Source of the DNA: Lycorma delicatula
Lineage: Eukaryota; Arthropoda; Insecta; Hemiptera; Fulgoridae
Length of the DNA: 64,000 bases
Reading direction: 5' to 3'
NCBI RefSeq assembly: GCF_047948215.1
Contig: NC_134455.1
Coordinates: 323,756,147-323,820,146 of the forward strand
Below are positions 36,701-51,700 of this stretch, piece after piece. Position numbers and translations under genes: made by a program. The first letter of the stretch is position 1. Each line of letters begins with the position of its first letter. The notes under the pieces were generated by a model that searched no databases, was not told where the DNA came from, and saw nothing but the letters and a program-made list of their open reading frames with translations.

Positions 36701-39700
36701 TGCCAGTTTGCACATCCTGTTTATTGCATTTCTTAATTGCCGATAGTTCCTTTTACTTTCTTCATCACTCGCATTCTTATATTTTCTACATTCATCCATC
36801 AGCTGCAATATATCGTCTGAAACCCAAGATTTTCTACCAGTTCTCTTTGTTCCGCCTAAGTTCGCTTCTGCTGATTTAATAATTTCCTTTTTAACATTCT
36901 CCCATTCTTCTTCTACATTTTCTACCTTATCTTTTTTACTCATACCTCTTGCGATGTCCTCTCAAAAATCTTCTTTACCTCCTCTTCCTCAAGCTTCTCT
37001 AAATTCCACCGATTCATCTGACCTTTTCTTCAGGCTTTTAAACCCCAATCTAACATTTCATTATCACCAAATTATGGTCGCTATCAATGTCTGCTCCAGG
37101 GTAAGTTTTGCAGTCAACGAGTTGATTTCTAAATCTTTGCTTAACCATGATATAATCTATCTGATACCTTGCAGTATCGCCTGGCTTTTTCCAAGTGTAT
37201 ATTCTTCTATTATGATTTTTAAATTGGATGTTGGCAATTACTAAATTATACTTCGTGCAAAACTTTATAAGTCGGTTCCCTCTTTCATTCCTTTTGCCCA
37301 GCCCGTATTCACCCAATATATTTCCTTACTTGCCTTTTCCAATGCTTGCATTCCAATCTCCAACTATTAATAAATTTTCATCTCCTTTTACGTGTTTAAT
37401 TGCTTCATCAACTCTTCGTATATACACTCTACCTCATCATCATCATCATGGGTGCTTGTAGGCATATAGACGTTAACAATCGTTGTCGGTTTAGGTTTTG
37501 ATTTTATCCTTATTACAATGATTCTATTGCTATGCGTTTTGAAATATTCTGTTCTCTTCCCTATCTTCTTGTTCATTATGAAACCTACTCCTGCCTGCCC
37601 ATTATTTGAAGCTGAGTTTATTATTCTAAAATCACCTGACCAAAAGTTGCCTTCCTCTTCCCACCGAACCTCACTAATTCCTACTACATCCACATTTTTC
37701 CTTCCATTTCCCTTTTTAAATTTTTCAGCCTACCAACCTTTTTTAAACTTCTAACATTCCACGCTCCGAATCGTAGAATGTTATTTTTTAATTTTCTGGT
37801 GACCCCTTTCTTAGTAGTCCCCCACCCGGAGATCCGAACGGGGGACTAGTTTACCTCTGGAATATTTTACCAAGGAAGGCGCCTCCATCATTGCTATATG
37901 AAAATGCAGAGCCACATTTTCTTAGAAAAAAAGCAGCTGTAGTTTTCCATTACTTTCAGCTGCGCAGTACTCAGAGGACTGAGTGATGTTGATATGGCCG
38001 TTTAAGTCATTCTGACTCACGTCCTTAACAACTACTGAAAGAGCTGCTGCCCTCTTTCAGGACTCATTCCTTAGTCTGGCTCTCAACAGATACCTCTCCG
38101 ATATGGTTGCACCTTTGGTCCAGCTACTCTGTATCCCTGAGCACTCAAGTCCCCTCACCAACGGCAAGGTATCATGATTCATAGAGGAGGGTGTTTTCAT
38201 ATAAAAACCCTAAAACCTCACCAATCTCACATTTTACATGAAATTCATCTCCTAAAGTAGTACCTGTAGACATGCCCATTTTGAATGTTTTACATTTATT
38301 AACAGAAGTTTCACTAAAGAACACAAACTAGCTTTTAGTTCATTATTACCTTTGAGAGAATATTTTGCTTTTTAGAAATCCCCATTTGAAAAAAATCACA
38401 TAGTGAAAGATGTGATAATTTTGTTGTCATATTTATAGCTCATTGTCCCAGAATAGCTATTCTGGGACATGATGTGATTTTCATAAAAATGTTTGAAGAT
38501 GAATTTTTTGAAAATTATTTTCATAAAATCTTTTTTGAAGTGGTAATCAGTACGTTCACTATAGGATTAATTTTTCACACTGGTCATTCATTAGATAATG
38601 AATGTTGCAGAGTAACATTACATCATGTTACTCTACCATTCCCTAATGCCATATTAGTGGTGCACTCGCCACCATTTTCTAAATTATGAGGCCATATAAT
38701 TTTCTTTTGATGATTGTTTATCATTTGATTACTTTTTCACTGACTACTTTTAGTTAAAAAAATTGAAGATTTTCTAATCCAGTTGTGGAAGTTCTGTTAA
38801 TTATCTTGACCAATTACTTGAAAATGGGCTTCATTAGACATTAAAAGTCTTTTCAAGGTTTTTGTTTTTATCATAAGTCACTGTTTTTACCAATTGCTTC
38901 ATTGCAAATCCGTGATGTGTTCCTACCCAATGTTATTTTGTAACTAAATTGGATTGACTGTTGAACAAAATTATGTCAGTAATCTTAACTATGACTTTGA
39001 CTTGAAAAATTTCAAAATTTCCTGTTGTTTATGTGTGTGTGTGCACGCGTGCGAATGTATAGATGAAAAATTAGATGATTAAAAGTTATATCTCCGCTAC
39101 TAGTGTGATTCATATGATTTATTTGAAAAGACTAATTTGAAGCCATTTTAAATATATATGAAGGTTAATGAGTCATAATTTTTGGTTTACAAAATGATAA
39201 TCATGCTTATTTTTTATTTTGTTTGGAATTCTAACATTTCCTGCCTCATTTTAGTCTGTTTAATTTCTTTAGAATATGATTCTGTAAAAGTTTTTTCTAG
39301 AAATTTTCTTGAGTTCCAGTTATTTTCTTGGAAACTGAAAGATAGAGCTCTGTCCCTTTCCTCCCACTGGATTGAATAATAAATAAAATCACTTATTTTT
39401 CTTGAAAATAATTTGTTAACAAATTTTTTATGGCGTTAAATTATGAGCAGAAGTTGGTGTCATTTTTTTATTTTTCATTATTACGATACACATCTGTACA
39501 GTGATACTAATTTCTTTTAAAGCATTATAAAGCTTTCTGTTCATAAATTTTGTCTTTACATCTTGTGCTGAAAATAAGTATTTGGAGATTGATATTTTAA
39601 CAGTATGTTTGAATTCTTTTTGATGATGGATAAAAATATTTTTGCTGTTTTTTTTCATTGAGTATTTTTTTGTTCATAAAATATTTCATGATGGAATACT

Positions 39701-42700
39701 ATTTTTTTAATGCTGTTTTCATTATTATTGCAGATTTATAATACTTTCTACATAAAAACTATATGGAATGATTTGTGTTTACATTTCTATGCTTTTTTTT
39801 ACAACCCTAATAAAATATAAATCTGCTTCGGCCATAAATAACATACATAAAACCTTATTTTAGTTGAGATTTCATTTTTTAACCTAGAAATGCAGTTTTT
39901 TTTTGGATGAGGTATTTAAAATTTACATTATGTAAATATAGAATATGTAAAGATTTATGAAGTATATACATATTATTTTCAAAAAGTAGCAGAATATTTA
40001 AGAATATTAATACATTCATCGAAATCAAATCTTCAAGTACTAGCCTTATTTTCTCTTAAAATTTATTGCATTACATAAATAACTAAATTCAACAAAACAT
40101 TTAAGGACAAAATTTTGGTGGTATAAAAGTAATGAACAATTCAAAAATTTGTAGAAAATCGTATACAAAAAAAAATTTTTAATATACACTAATGTATAAA
40201 AAAACCTGCACTGAAATATAAAAATTCGATTCTCAGTAAATATCGGCAAACATTCTACTGGCACATACCTGAAACAAATTTACCTAAACTGCATTGTATA
40301 TGGGTGTATCTCAGAGCAGCAACATCTCACTTAAGGGAACGTTTCAGTAGACATGCCAAGTCATCCTTATCTGATCTAAAATATCAAGCCACTTCTGAGT
40401 AGAGTAATTCATCATCAGCTTACAGTTTGTTCTAGGGAATTTAATGTTGTCTCCAGCAGGCTAGTCTTCATGTCTGCAGCCTTTTTCTAGAGTAGGATTT
40501 TGTGGGGATTTATTTAATGACTTTGGTGTTTAGGAGATCAGCATCTTCTTAACTAACATAATAGTGAGAATAGATGTGTAGTATGATGTCCTGCCTATGC
40601 TTTTTGTAATACTTGTTTGGTTGTTAAACTGCTTGTATTTTGTAAATCCAAATTTCATTTATTATATGGTATGGTGAAATGGTAATTACATATAGGAAAA
40701 TAATTCATTATATTTAGTAAAACTGTTCAAATTAAACAATTCCTGATATTTGGTCTTTCATTTTGAGTCGGCAATTGTAAGGTTGTTTTCATGAGGAAAT
40801 AGTATAAAGTGTTACTGGGGTGATGGTAAACTATCATGATCAGAAGGAGTTTCGTTTTCCTTGAGTAGGTATCTTGGAAATTGAATGAACTTTTGCCATA
40901 ACCAGGTCTACTGTGTTACATTTACACCTTCTAATAACTGATGAGAATCTAATATTATCACATCCCAATATTATTAAATTTAACTATTATTTATTTATAT
41001 TAACAAAAAAATAATATTAAGTTGTTTACTTATAAGTAGGTTATTAATTGTTTTTCTTGTTGCTGCTTATGCCTGTTATATTGTGAGGTAGTTGATACAC
41101 TCAGAAGTTGTAAGTCACAGAATGGTTTTACTAATCCAGCTTTTGACTAGAACTATTTTTTTATATCAGTTATAAACATACCGTATTTATTCAAGTACCC
41201 CCACCCACAAATAAGCCCTGCACCATGATTTTCCGGACTGAAAAAAAAAAAGAGTATATACCGGTATTTTGAAGTGCAACAGATATGATAAAAAAATATG
41301 TAGATAGGAAATATTCAGAAAGTAAAGCATTTAATTCGTTCATTTAAATCACAATATTAATATTACATTAACAATTAATTACCGTAAATTCAGAATCAGT
41401 AGGCCAGTAAAACAAAAAGAAAGTATCATGTTGATAAGGATCATTTTCATTACACCTTTTAACATGGGATTTTATTTTTAATTAATCACTGTCAATGTTT
41501 GTAGAAGATACCGGTAGTCTCCATGTCGCCTTGCCAAAGGTGATCGCTTCACTACCATCAACTTCATTAGATATTCCAATTTTTTAAAACTTTTCCTTAC
41601 TAATTCCGTGGAAATACCTTCCCAAGCATCTTTTATCCAAACACAAATCTGGTTAAAATCTGGGTGATTGATTCTTCCTGTAGGCGTGAGAATGAAATTT
41701 TCATCAGCCATCCGTTTACTGTACAGTTGTTTTAATGCAGATTTGAACGGTTTATTAATGCAGACATCTAGTGGTTGCGATAGAGATGTCAATCTGCCTG
41801 GAATTATTACTTGGTCTGTCATACCCTTTTTTAAAATGTCTTTCACATTATCAGTCGTGTGCCCCTGATAACTATCTATTACTAGCATACCGGTATTTTT
41901 TTATTAAGTAAATCTGATCGCTTTTGCCCTACACACCTGATCCAATCTAAAATTAAGGTTTCGTCCATCCAACCTGATTTCTGTGCTCTGATAATAATTC
42001 CATTTACTTGTATGGTAGGAAGAGTTTTTCTTTTAAAAACAATGTACGGAGGTTATTTTGATCCATCAGAAGTAATGCAAAGCATAACACTACACCTTTG
42101 TTTTTCATTACCACCAGTGCGAACACTTTTTTCACCTTTTTTGTTTACGATTTTATCAAATGGCATTTCAAAATATAGGGGGGGTTTGATCAGCATTTCC
42201 TGTTTGAGAAGGTAAATAGCCTTTATTTTTTCTAAGATTTATTATGTATTTGTGAAAATGTAATTTTTTTGCACTTCCACAAGAGTGGAAGTCGTTGAGA
42301 AATGGTCGTCTTTCGTCTTATTGATAAATCATTTCGTGCAAAAAATCATATTATTCATCCATGGTTTGCTTTAAAATCAACTTTATTCAATGGTTTAGCG
42401 ATTTCACGAGCATATGATTGACACATTTTTATCGTGACAGCATAACCGCATTTCCTTTTTTCCATAACAAAGTCATACAGTGTTTTTTCTATGTCTCTGT
42501 ATTTTGGTTTTAAGCCACGAAAAGTCCTTTTATTACCAGTGCCTTTCACCAGAAGTTGTTTCTTCTACACCAGTCGCGAATGCAGCTTTCATCTACGTCA
42601 AATTTTCTTCCTGCTGCTCGATTTCCAATTTTTTCAGCCTCTTCTCTAATGCACAGTTTTTCATTTACTATAAAAGATCGTAGATGCTGTCCTTTTGTAC

Positions 42701-45700
42701 TCATTTTAATGCCTTAATTAAAATAAATCACTGTATTATTAATCTTTACAAGATAAACTAAACAGATAAAATGCACATAACTGTTCACATATACAAACAG
42801 TACAATAACTATGGCAAATAGACAAGACGACGATGGGTAATATACTGTAACTGTAGTCTCATTAGAACCGGATGCATCCTATACAGACTGAATCAGTTTT
42901 ATAAAAATACTGTAACTTCGTTCGTATCAATAATATGAACAGGATGTTAGTAATTAAGGATGTATTCTGTATAAGCAGCATCCGATATTGATAAATGAAA
43001 GCCTAATGTAACTATATTTATGTGATTGAATTTAGGTACTTTTAAGAAAACGTTTACTTTACATAAATTATCCTGGCTAAAGGCTATATTTCAAGTAAGC
43101 CCCGCACCCTTATTTTTTCTCTCCAATTCCAAGAAAAAAAGTGCGGGGGGTACTCGAATAAATACAGTAAATAAAATGGATTATATTGGAGTTGTGGCAC
43201 TATGTGCAACGTATGGAGTCCAATTAGATTTTTGTATTTCAGACATAATATAAATATATACAAATGATTAAAATATCCAATGGTGATTTAAACTAAGTAG
43301 AACTAAGTAGATAATTTAAAATGTAAACTTATGGTGACATTTTTGTGCCTTATAGAAAATAATGAATAAAAAATTTGCTGCTAAACTCTTTGTCCTGTAC
43401 TAGTGAATATGTTAATGACATTAGAATATAATTTTTGTTAATAATTGCTATTTTTATGATTGTTATATTTTTTAACCGTTTTGAATTATATTTGCATTTT
43501 TTTTATAGGATACAATGTATCACTATTGATAAGTTTAGAAAATATCCCCTCAGATTGGGAGGATTTAGTTACAAAAATTGGATTGTTAAAAAGAAATTGT
43601 TTTGCTTCAGTTTTTGAAAAATATTTTGATTTTCAAGAAAGAGGGGAAGAAGGCCATAAAAGAGCAGTAATCAATTATAGAAGTGATGAAACTATGTAAG
43701 TAAAGTTTTATATTTGTGTGCAAATAAAGATCTGTGCTACTTAATATTATCTTCAATAATAAATTAATTCATCAAGCCCATTTTAGCTGTGTGATTCAAA
43801 CATATTGAAATAGTTTTGTTATCACATTCATAATGGGAAAAAACTACACTGTAATTACTGTTTTTTAAGACATTATTTGTTGCTGTTATTGGTTTGACAA
43901 ATATTGTCCCAACATTTTGGAGTGAGACATATGAATGTCTCATTGCTCTGTGTTTTAATGTAATGCAATAATGCAATACTTCTGTTTCAAAAGATGGTGG
44001 AGTTGATGATGTTGATGGTTTCAAGGAAAATTGTGTTAGGTTCAGTTAAAAACAGTCAAAAAGGAGGATTTTTCTCTCCTTTTATCTGGAGATAAAAAGA
44101 AAGGCTGAGGAGGATAAAAGAATTTAAAATAAAGTACATTGTTTTTGAGAAATATGGGTAGTGTGTATATGAGCTGCCATAACCTCTAATGTTGTAGACA
44201 GATTAACATAGCCATAAGTCATCTGAGAACAGCACAGCCATTCTGAAAAAAGTATGGACAAAACATTTTGTAATCTTTGTAATCTTGTAGCAAGACACAA
44301 GTTGCTGCTGAATGTGACACAGCTGTTCAAGCCACCTAAACATCTATGCTAGGCTTAGTAGGAAAAGTAAAGAGTAATGTGGTTTACTGTGGTTACTTTT
44401 TCACTGAGCAAAATATACTGTTCCAGAACAGTAAATGTATACAGTCAAAGCGATGGGGATATTGGGTTCAAATGATACCTTCACTTTACTTCAGGGACTG
44501 CTGTATAGTAAACATCATTAAAGTTGGAAAAAGCAACTCTTGAATTATATTTTTTTAAATGTAGTGTCTATAGAAAAAGTGCCTTTGAGTAACTTCTAGA
44601 ATGTTTTACTCATTTTGTGTTGAATGCCATCTTTAGAAACCCCCCAATAAAGGGCTTTATTTCAGGAATGTATCTTTCCATGCATTCTATAAAGAATATT
44701 GTGGAAATTGTGTTATCTTTAAAGCTTTTCTTTAATGTACTGAATAGTTCCTTTTACTGTTAAGGAGAATAATCATGCATAAAAAATAGCAGAAGGCACA
44801 ATACAATTGTTTCTTTGTACTCAGGTTATAATGAATCTGAAAGTCAGTGGGATAATTTCTGTATTTAGCATTTCTTACTATCTTTTAAACTTTATTTTGC
44901 AGTTTTATTTATATTGGCTAATATTCTTAGATTCATAGATCCTACTATAGAGATAGCTACAGAAATATTAATTCATATATAGCTTCAGTCCTAGTAGCCA
45001 TCATTTGACAAGAAACCAGTTTGTTTACTGAAGAACTCAAACTGGTTTAGAAACCAGTTTGAGTTCTTAACCAGTTAAGGAAACTTTATGCAATTAACTA
45101 TTAACTTTTAATAAATATGAGAAACATATGGAAATTAGTATCTATTTTATAAAAAGGAAGTAATGAATAAAAATCTCTATAACAGGTTTCTTATTTTATT
45201 TATACATACATTAATTTATTTTTCCATGTAGTCTTCGTGAACATTATTTATGCACATACAATAATGTATAACAAGTTTCTGTACCTTTGCCTTACTCACT
45301 GGTTGGTAATTCATTATTTATCATTGTGACTGCTTCCTTTACCCTTTTACCTTTTGTGAGGTATATTCCTGAGTTCATCAGTTTTGTGAAATGGTGGAAT
45401 TTGTAGCAGGTTATAGTTGGTTTGTGGTGTGAGGCTGGGTATTATAAGAATGATCATTCTGATACAAAGGCCTTTCATGTGATTCTAAATTGCCTGTTGC
45501 AATTATTTCCATGCATTAAGGTAGCTTGTGTGAGACAGTAGTGATTATTTTTGTCTTCTTGAACTTCATCTCCTTCCTTGTTTATTACAGGCAACAATTC
45601 ATTATTACTGTATCTCTGGTGACATACAATTTATATAAATCTCAGAACTTAAAAGTAACTTTTCTTAATAAAAAAATAATAAATAAAATATCTCAACATA

Positions 45701-48700
45701 ACAAGCACACTAAACAATTAAATACAAAACTGCATACATTGATGTTTTATTATAGCAACTATTAGCTGTTTTGACTGTTGCAAATAAATCAATAATATTG
45801 AAAATAACATTTAAAAAATTGTTAATATTATATTCTTATTATTTCTTAAACCATTGTAAAGTAGAAGAAAGTAAATAACTTAATCTATGATTACAACCTT
45901 ACCAAAAAGAAAGTATAGCACCCATACAATTTGCATCATGCTAATAACTCATGCATAGAACTGTAAAGATTTTTGCATCCCTTATATAAATAGTGACAAT
46001 TTTTTTAATTTTATTGCGAGACTTGTAGACATTTTCGTGGATTCATTAACCGGGCAACACCAATCTTGTCAAATAAATTTATTGAAATGATGCGGCACAT
46101 AATCCATGTAACATCTGTATACCCATTTCATTCATCACCATTATTGTACTATTGATTCAGTCATTGTGTCGTCATGGACTCCAATTAGTCAATTATTCTC
46201 ACTTAGCAGTGATGTATTTTTTGAATTAAGAATTTGAATAACTGATCTTACTTCATAAGCCATGGGGATTTTCAATTTTATTTTTAGACATGAAATTTTT
46301 TAAAGTTGCTAAATGGGGTCATTGATCTGATTGCTAGTGTACTACTGCCAAATAGGTATTACTTTAAATTTATCTGTGATTTAGGAATGATGTCATCTTG
46401 AAATGTTATGTGTCAGTTGTAATCAAACATTTAATTTGATGCTAGATTACTTCTTAAAGATATTTAGAATGTGAATAAGTTGTTTCTAACTAAAAAAAAT
46501 ATGGAAAAGTTTCAGAAATTAAGTAATGTATATATTTCTGTTTAAATATTATATACTCAGAATCTTTATACCTGAATTTTGTCAATGATTGGTTTACAAA
46601 TAATTTATTGTAAACATTTTTAGGTGTTAATTTATTAATTTAGTTAGATAATTTATTTTTCTTTGATTGAAAAATTTTACCTTTTGTTACTTCATTTGTT
46701 TTTTCAGGTATGTCGAGGCAAAGTCAGATAGAGTGACTGTAGTGTTTAGTACAATTTTTAAATGTGAAGATGATGTGATCATAGGAAAAGTATTTATGCA
46801 AGAGTTCAAGGAGGGTAGGCGAGCTAGCCATACAGCACCTCAAGTTCTTTTTAGTCACAGGGAACCACCTCTTGAATTACAGAATACTGATGCTAGGGTC
46901 GGCGAAAATATTGGATATATAACATTTGGTAATTATTTGTTGCAGTGATTAGTTTATCAGTCTTATTGAAAATAAATTATTTATGACCTAAGTGCTTAAT
47001 ATCCTGTTAAAAGAGCATACTTTTCATTTTTATGAGATTATCATTGGTCGTTTTTACTAATAAAACCTTATGCCCTCCTAAGAATTCACATATATGAAAA
47101 TTCTTTTTTTTACCTACAGTGAGTATTGCAGAGTATTCTTTTTTAAAAAGTACATTTAATTTACAAATTTGTAATTGTTCATTTTTATGAAGCTTGTATT
47201 TATTATATTGAGTATTGGATGCCCTTTGTATTCTTTACAGTGACATCTATAGTCCTCACCAAGCCAGAAATAAGTTAGAAAGGAGGTGATGATGTTTTAA
47301 CAGTTTGCTCTCATTAGATTAAGGAAGGGGTAATGATCAGCCCAATGCATTACTAGTTGTGTTAATTTTTAACATTATTGCTCATAAAGTCATTCAATTT
47401 TTAAACAAGAAAGTGTCTTCCACTTAGTAATTTAGTTAATTCGAGGTTATAGTTCATTCCTTTCTGAATTAACATTCTTTGTGAAATTTTGTTGTAGTTC
47501 ATAAAAATTTTAAAATTCTAAATCTTGCACCCTCAGATAGGAAAATAAACCTTCATGTAAGGAATAAAGGCATAACAAACTGGGAAGCACGTAATGGGCA
47601 TAATATATTATGTACAGAAAAAATCTGAAGAAGCCTTCAAGTAATAATCCTTTTAAAAAAAAACCTCCCTGTTATGATGCACAGTATGTTAAATTGTCTG
47701 TGTTTCAACCTCAGTTTGGTTGAGGTTGAAAACAAAGCAATATTGTAATAATGTAATGTGATGAAATTCACTACAGAAATTAAAAGTAACTATTGTACAA
47801 AATATGATGTATTATATAGACTGCATCGCATACTGCTCGATCATTTGATGCAGTTACACCCTTGTGAAAATTAATTGAACAAATACAATATTTCTGTATT
47901 TCATGGTTGTTCAACTTGCTTTCAATTGTTCCTCTTCAAATTTTAGTTGAATATTACTTACAGAACTTTTAGAGGTTAGTTTGTAGTTTAGTATTCGCAT
48001 CTTTTTTTTTTCACTGTTAGTCTTTTCTGTGTTTTTGTATAATTTTGTTACGTGAATACAGATTTTTTAATAATGGTGGAACATCTAGGAAGAAGAAGGG
48101 TGTTTAGAGTTGTGTTATATGAAAACAATTCCTTTACTCAACAAGATGTATAAAGTATACTTGATTGCATGGTCCCTGTATGATGTCACCATGGACTGTG
48201 ATTATGACCAGAAATAATTTTTTTCTATGTTGAATAGAAAATATAGTGATCTTAGCAGAAACGATAATAGTAATTAATTTCTTAATATCAACAATTAGAA
48301 TAATCTTCATCGATATAACATTTTACTGAATTTAACCTTGTATTATACAAATGACATTTTCCATAGTGTTGCATTGGTTAAAATTTCTTGAAGAAAATTG
48401 CATTACTCTGTAAAAAAATTTTGAAGAAAAAGTAATATATGATTAAAAATAAGTCCAATTTGTGAAGAATAGCTAATTTTAATAAACTTATTAATTTTTT
48501 TTATTCGTTATTTTTTTATCTGCTTTATAATATTTCAAAATAGAAAGTTTCCCTTCAACATAATGTTCTTTCAAGGATTTTGTTTTTGTAAATCTATGTT
48601 TATAATAATTGCTAAAATTAGGTAATTCTGTTTAAGAACCTTTAAGTTTCTATGGCATGAATTTTTTTTTAAATACTTAATTTTTGTAGTTAGCAAATAA

Positions 48701-51700
48701 ACATTTTTTTTTTTATTATAAAATGGAGAGTATAGTAAATGAAAACATTTTTATATGATTGTGTTTATTCTATAATGAATACTCATAATTTTGTTAAATT
48801 ATGTATTTTCTATAATTACACTTTCATTTTATATCAATACACAATTCTGTTAAAAATGATGAAATAAACACATATATTTTCTTAAATAAAAATGTTGAGC
48901 TTAATTGAGATCTGGTCTAGTATTGAAAGCTTAAATTATCATTTATTAACTACAAAAATAACAAAATAAGTTTGAAGAAAAAATTTCTCACTTGTGAGAA
49001 CTTTTATTTTTATTCATGTTGTTAAAATTCTCACTGGTGAGAATTTTTTTCCTTCAACTTTTCGCTAGAGAAAAATTTCTAAAAAAATATTTGCTACTTA
49101 GAATAGTTTACAGTCAACACATTAATTTAGTAAGTTAAACACACTAGTTTTTTAATCCAGTCTTTATAAGTTTATTTTAACTCTTTAATCTAGGAAAAGA
49201 TTTTTGGCAGGAATTATCTTTATAATGGTATAACCATTAAATATTAATTATTGCAGGCTGTTAACTGTATCAAATTGTATCAGGCTGTAAAATTTAATCA
49301 AATTTTTCTTAATATTTATTCTTGTACCCTTTCAGTTTACATGCCTGTAGAAAATCTTAAAGGTGCAGTGTGTGATCAGAGAGTGTTTGTTTATGCAACT
49401 ACTCTTTTTCTTCTTTTGAGGTTGCTGTTGGAAGTAATAAGTCATGAGCTTGAGTAAAGCTTTGAGAATTCTGGTGTTTCTGTACATACTGCAATTTTTT
49501 TTAAACTATGTTAATAGTTTATTTGAGCATTATTTTTTGCTTTCCTAACATTGTCACTCTAAAGTTGTAGTTGATGTATTTTGGAGTACCTCCATTCTCA
49601 AAACTACTCTTAGCACTAATGTATTATGTTAAAGACTGACAATGCTAGGAAAGGAGAAAGTAATACTCCAAATCATTATCATAATAGGATTATGATAATC
49701 CATAATCTAGGATAATGATAATCCTAGCGGAAATATAAAAATTGTAGAAATTTATATGATATTAATCTTTTATTGGTCAGTAACAAATCTTATGTAGAAT
49801 AAGACGTCAAAACTTAAAAACAAAATAATAAAAAATATATATAAATGGATGCACATGCTAAAGAAAATTATATATTATATAAATTTATATAAATAAAATT
49901 ATAATTATATATATATATATTTTCATTTTTATTGTTTTAAATGTGACAGCAACTGGAAAAAATTTCTAATGATGAATTTTAATTGCTTAAATTAAGTAAA
50001 ATATTTTAGTTTAGAAATATCACATTCTTTTCAGCTTAATAAAATTCACCAATCTTAAGTGTTTTTGCATTCGTTGAGTATATTAAGGTATAATTTGGTG
50101 GCTACTGGATCACCTAATTCAGGTGTGATTATTAGTAAGATCTGACATTTTTTTCAACTATTTGTTTATCATATCTTCCTGCTTAAAATACTTGTTTAAG
50201 ATAAAATAAAAAATTTTTATAAAAGACTCAACCTCTATGGCTGATTTCAAAGTCCAGAGTTTTAAAGTTCAAAACTTAGTAAAGGCAGATATTTTTATAA
50301 GGATTTGAATTCTAGGTTGTGGATTCCAGTGTTCTTTGGTGGTGGGTTTCAATTAACCATGCATCTCAGGAATGGTTGACCTGAGACTATAAGACTATAC
50401 TTTTACATTCATACATATCATCCTCTGAAGTATGATAATTCCGGTTGGCTAAACAGAAAAAGAGAGACCTTCATGGTTGAGTAGATAACTTCTCAGGTTT
50501 TGTTTGGAGTTCCTAAGTGCAAATCCTGGTCAGGTGTGGCATCCACCGTGCTAATGACCGAAGCTCTTTATGACTGCTCTTTCATAAAAAAAATTAAGAA
50601 TAATCGTTTACTTTTGAAATTAAATTTGCTAAGCCCCAATCTAGAAATTTCCATTGAAAAGAACTACATTTCCCTTGACTTGTGTAACACAGTAAAACAC
50701 ATAATGCGCTTATTAAATAGCTGAATACTTGGTTGTTTTATTAGCCATCCTCTTCTGCCAAAAAGTACAGCTTTGAATTGAAATGTATACGTGTGGATCA
50801 TAAGAATTCACTGTATTTGTGACTAATGCCTTAAGAGGTTCACCAACCTACAGCCACATTGTTGTATTCATGCTAGTGTGTCTTGCATTTATAGTAGAAA
50901 GATTGGAACATAAAAATTCAATTCTAATTATAAAGTCACCTGTAGGAAATTAGCTTAAGATAATTTCAGTTAAGATAAATTTTTGATTAATGCAAAATGA
51001 ACACCAGTGCAACCAACAACAAGTAGCACACCAGACCAATTTTTTCTTTTATTTTTTTATTAGATTTACAAAAAAAAAAAAAAAATACTAAACATGTAAT
51101 ACTGTGTTTTTCAGAATGATTATCGGGATTTTAAAGTTGGAAATATTTATTAAGTTTTTTTACTTTGATAAATTATACATGAAATGAAAGAGCAACTCAA
51201 ACAGTTTTTCGTATAAATGTTCAATGTGAGCACCATTTGTCACAAATGGAGAGAGTTCATCCCTTCCAAAAATAAGGAAAATAGGAGAGTTCATCCCATA
51301 CTGTAGTCAGAAAGTCTAAGTAACTGATGCAACAGCTGCTTAAATCTTGTGTCTCAAATTGGGTTGGTCAGCTGATAAAGGTGGCACATACACTTGATCC
51401 TACAAAAGAAAAAATTGCACAGGGTCAGATTGGGCGAAAGTGGAGGCCACGGCTAACAAGCTTTGTCATCTGGTCCCCACCGACCAATGCAGCACTCTGG
51501 AAGAATTTAACATTCAACCAATCACATATAGTGTTATGCCATTGAGGAGGTGCACCATCTTGTTACTAAGTAAAGTTCTGTGGTTCGTATTGCAGTTGAG
51601 GAAAGAGCGATAGTTGTAGCATATCAAGATAGTTCATTCCAGACACACTTGCTTCTGCAAAAAAAGAACGGGCTGTAAACTTGCTGTTGGAATATGGCAC

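Larger units (their letters stand above)
33943..43508 (+). other. ARPC2 intron 3 (9.6 kb)
   Basis: GTGAGT to ttttatag. It contains the antisense RTE-like copy and the pogo element. The block 38201-41178 has no recognised gene or TE apart from a perfect palindrome. Open frames at 38474-38689 and 39182-39379 show no recognisable family. Confidence 0.9.

Noticed and set aside
45526..45765. 79-aa open frame in intron 4
   Set aside because: AT-driven composition, no recognisable domain, located inside an ARPC2 intron.
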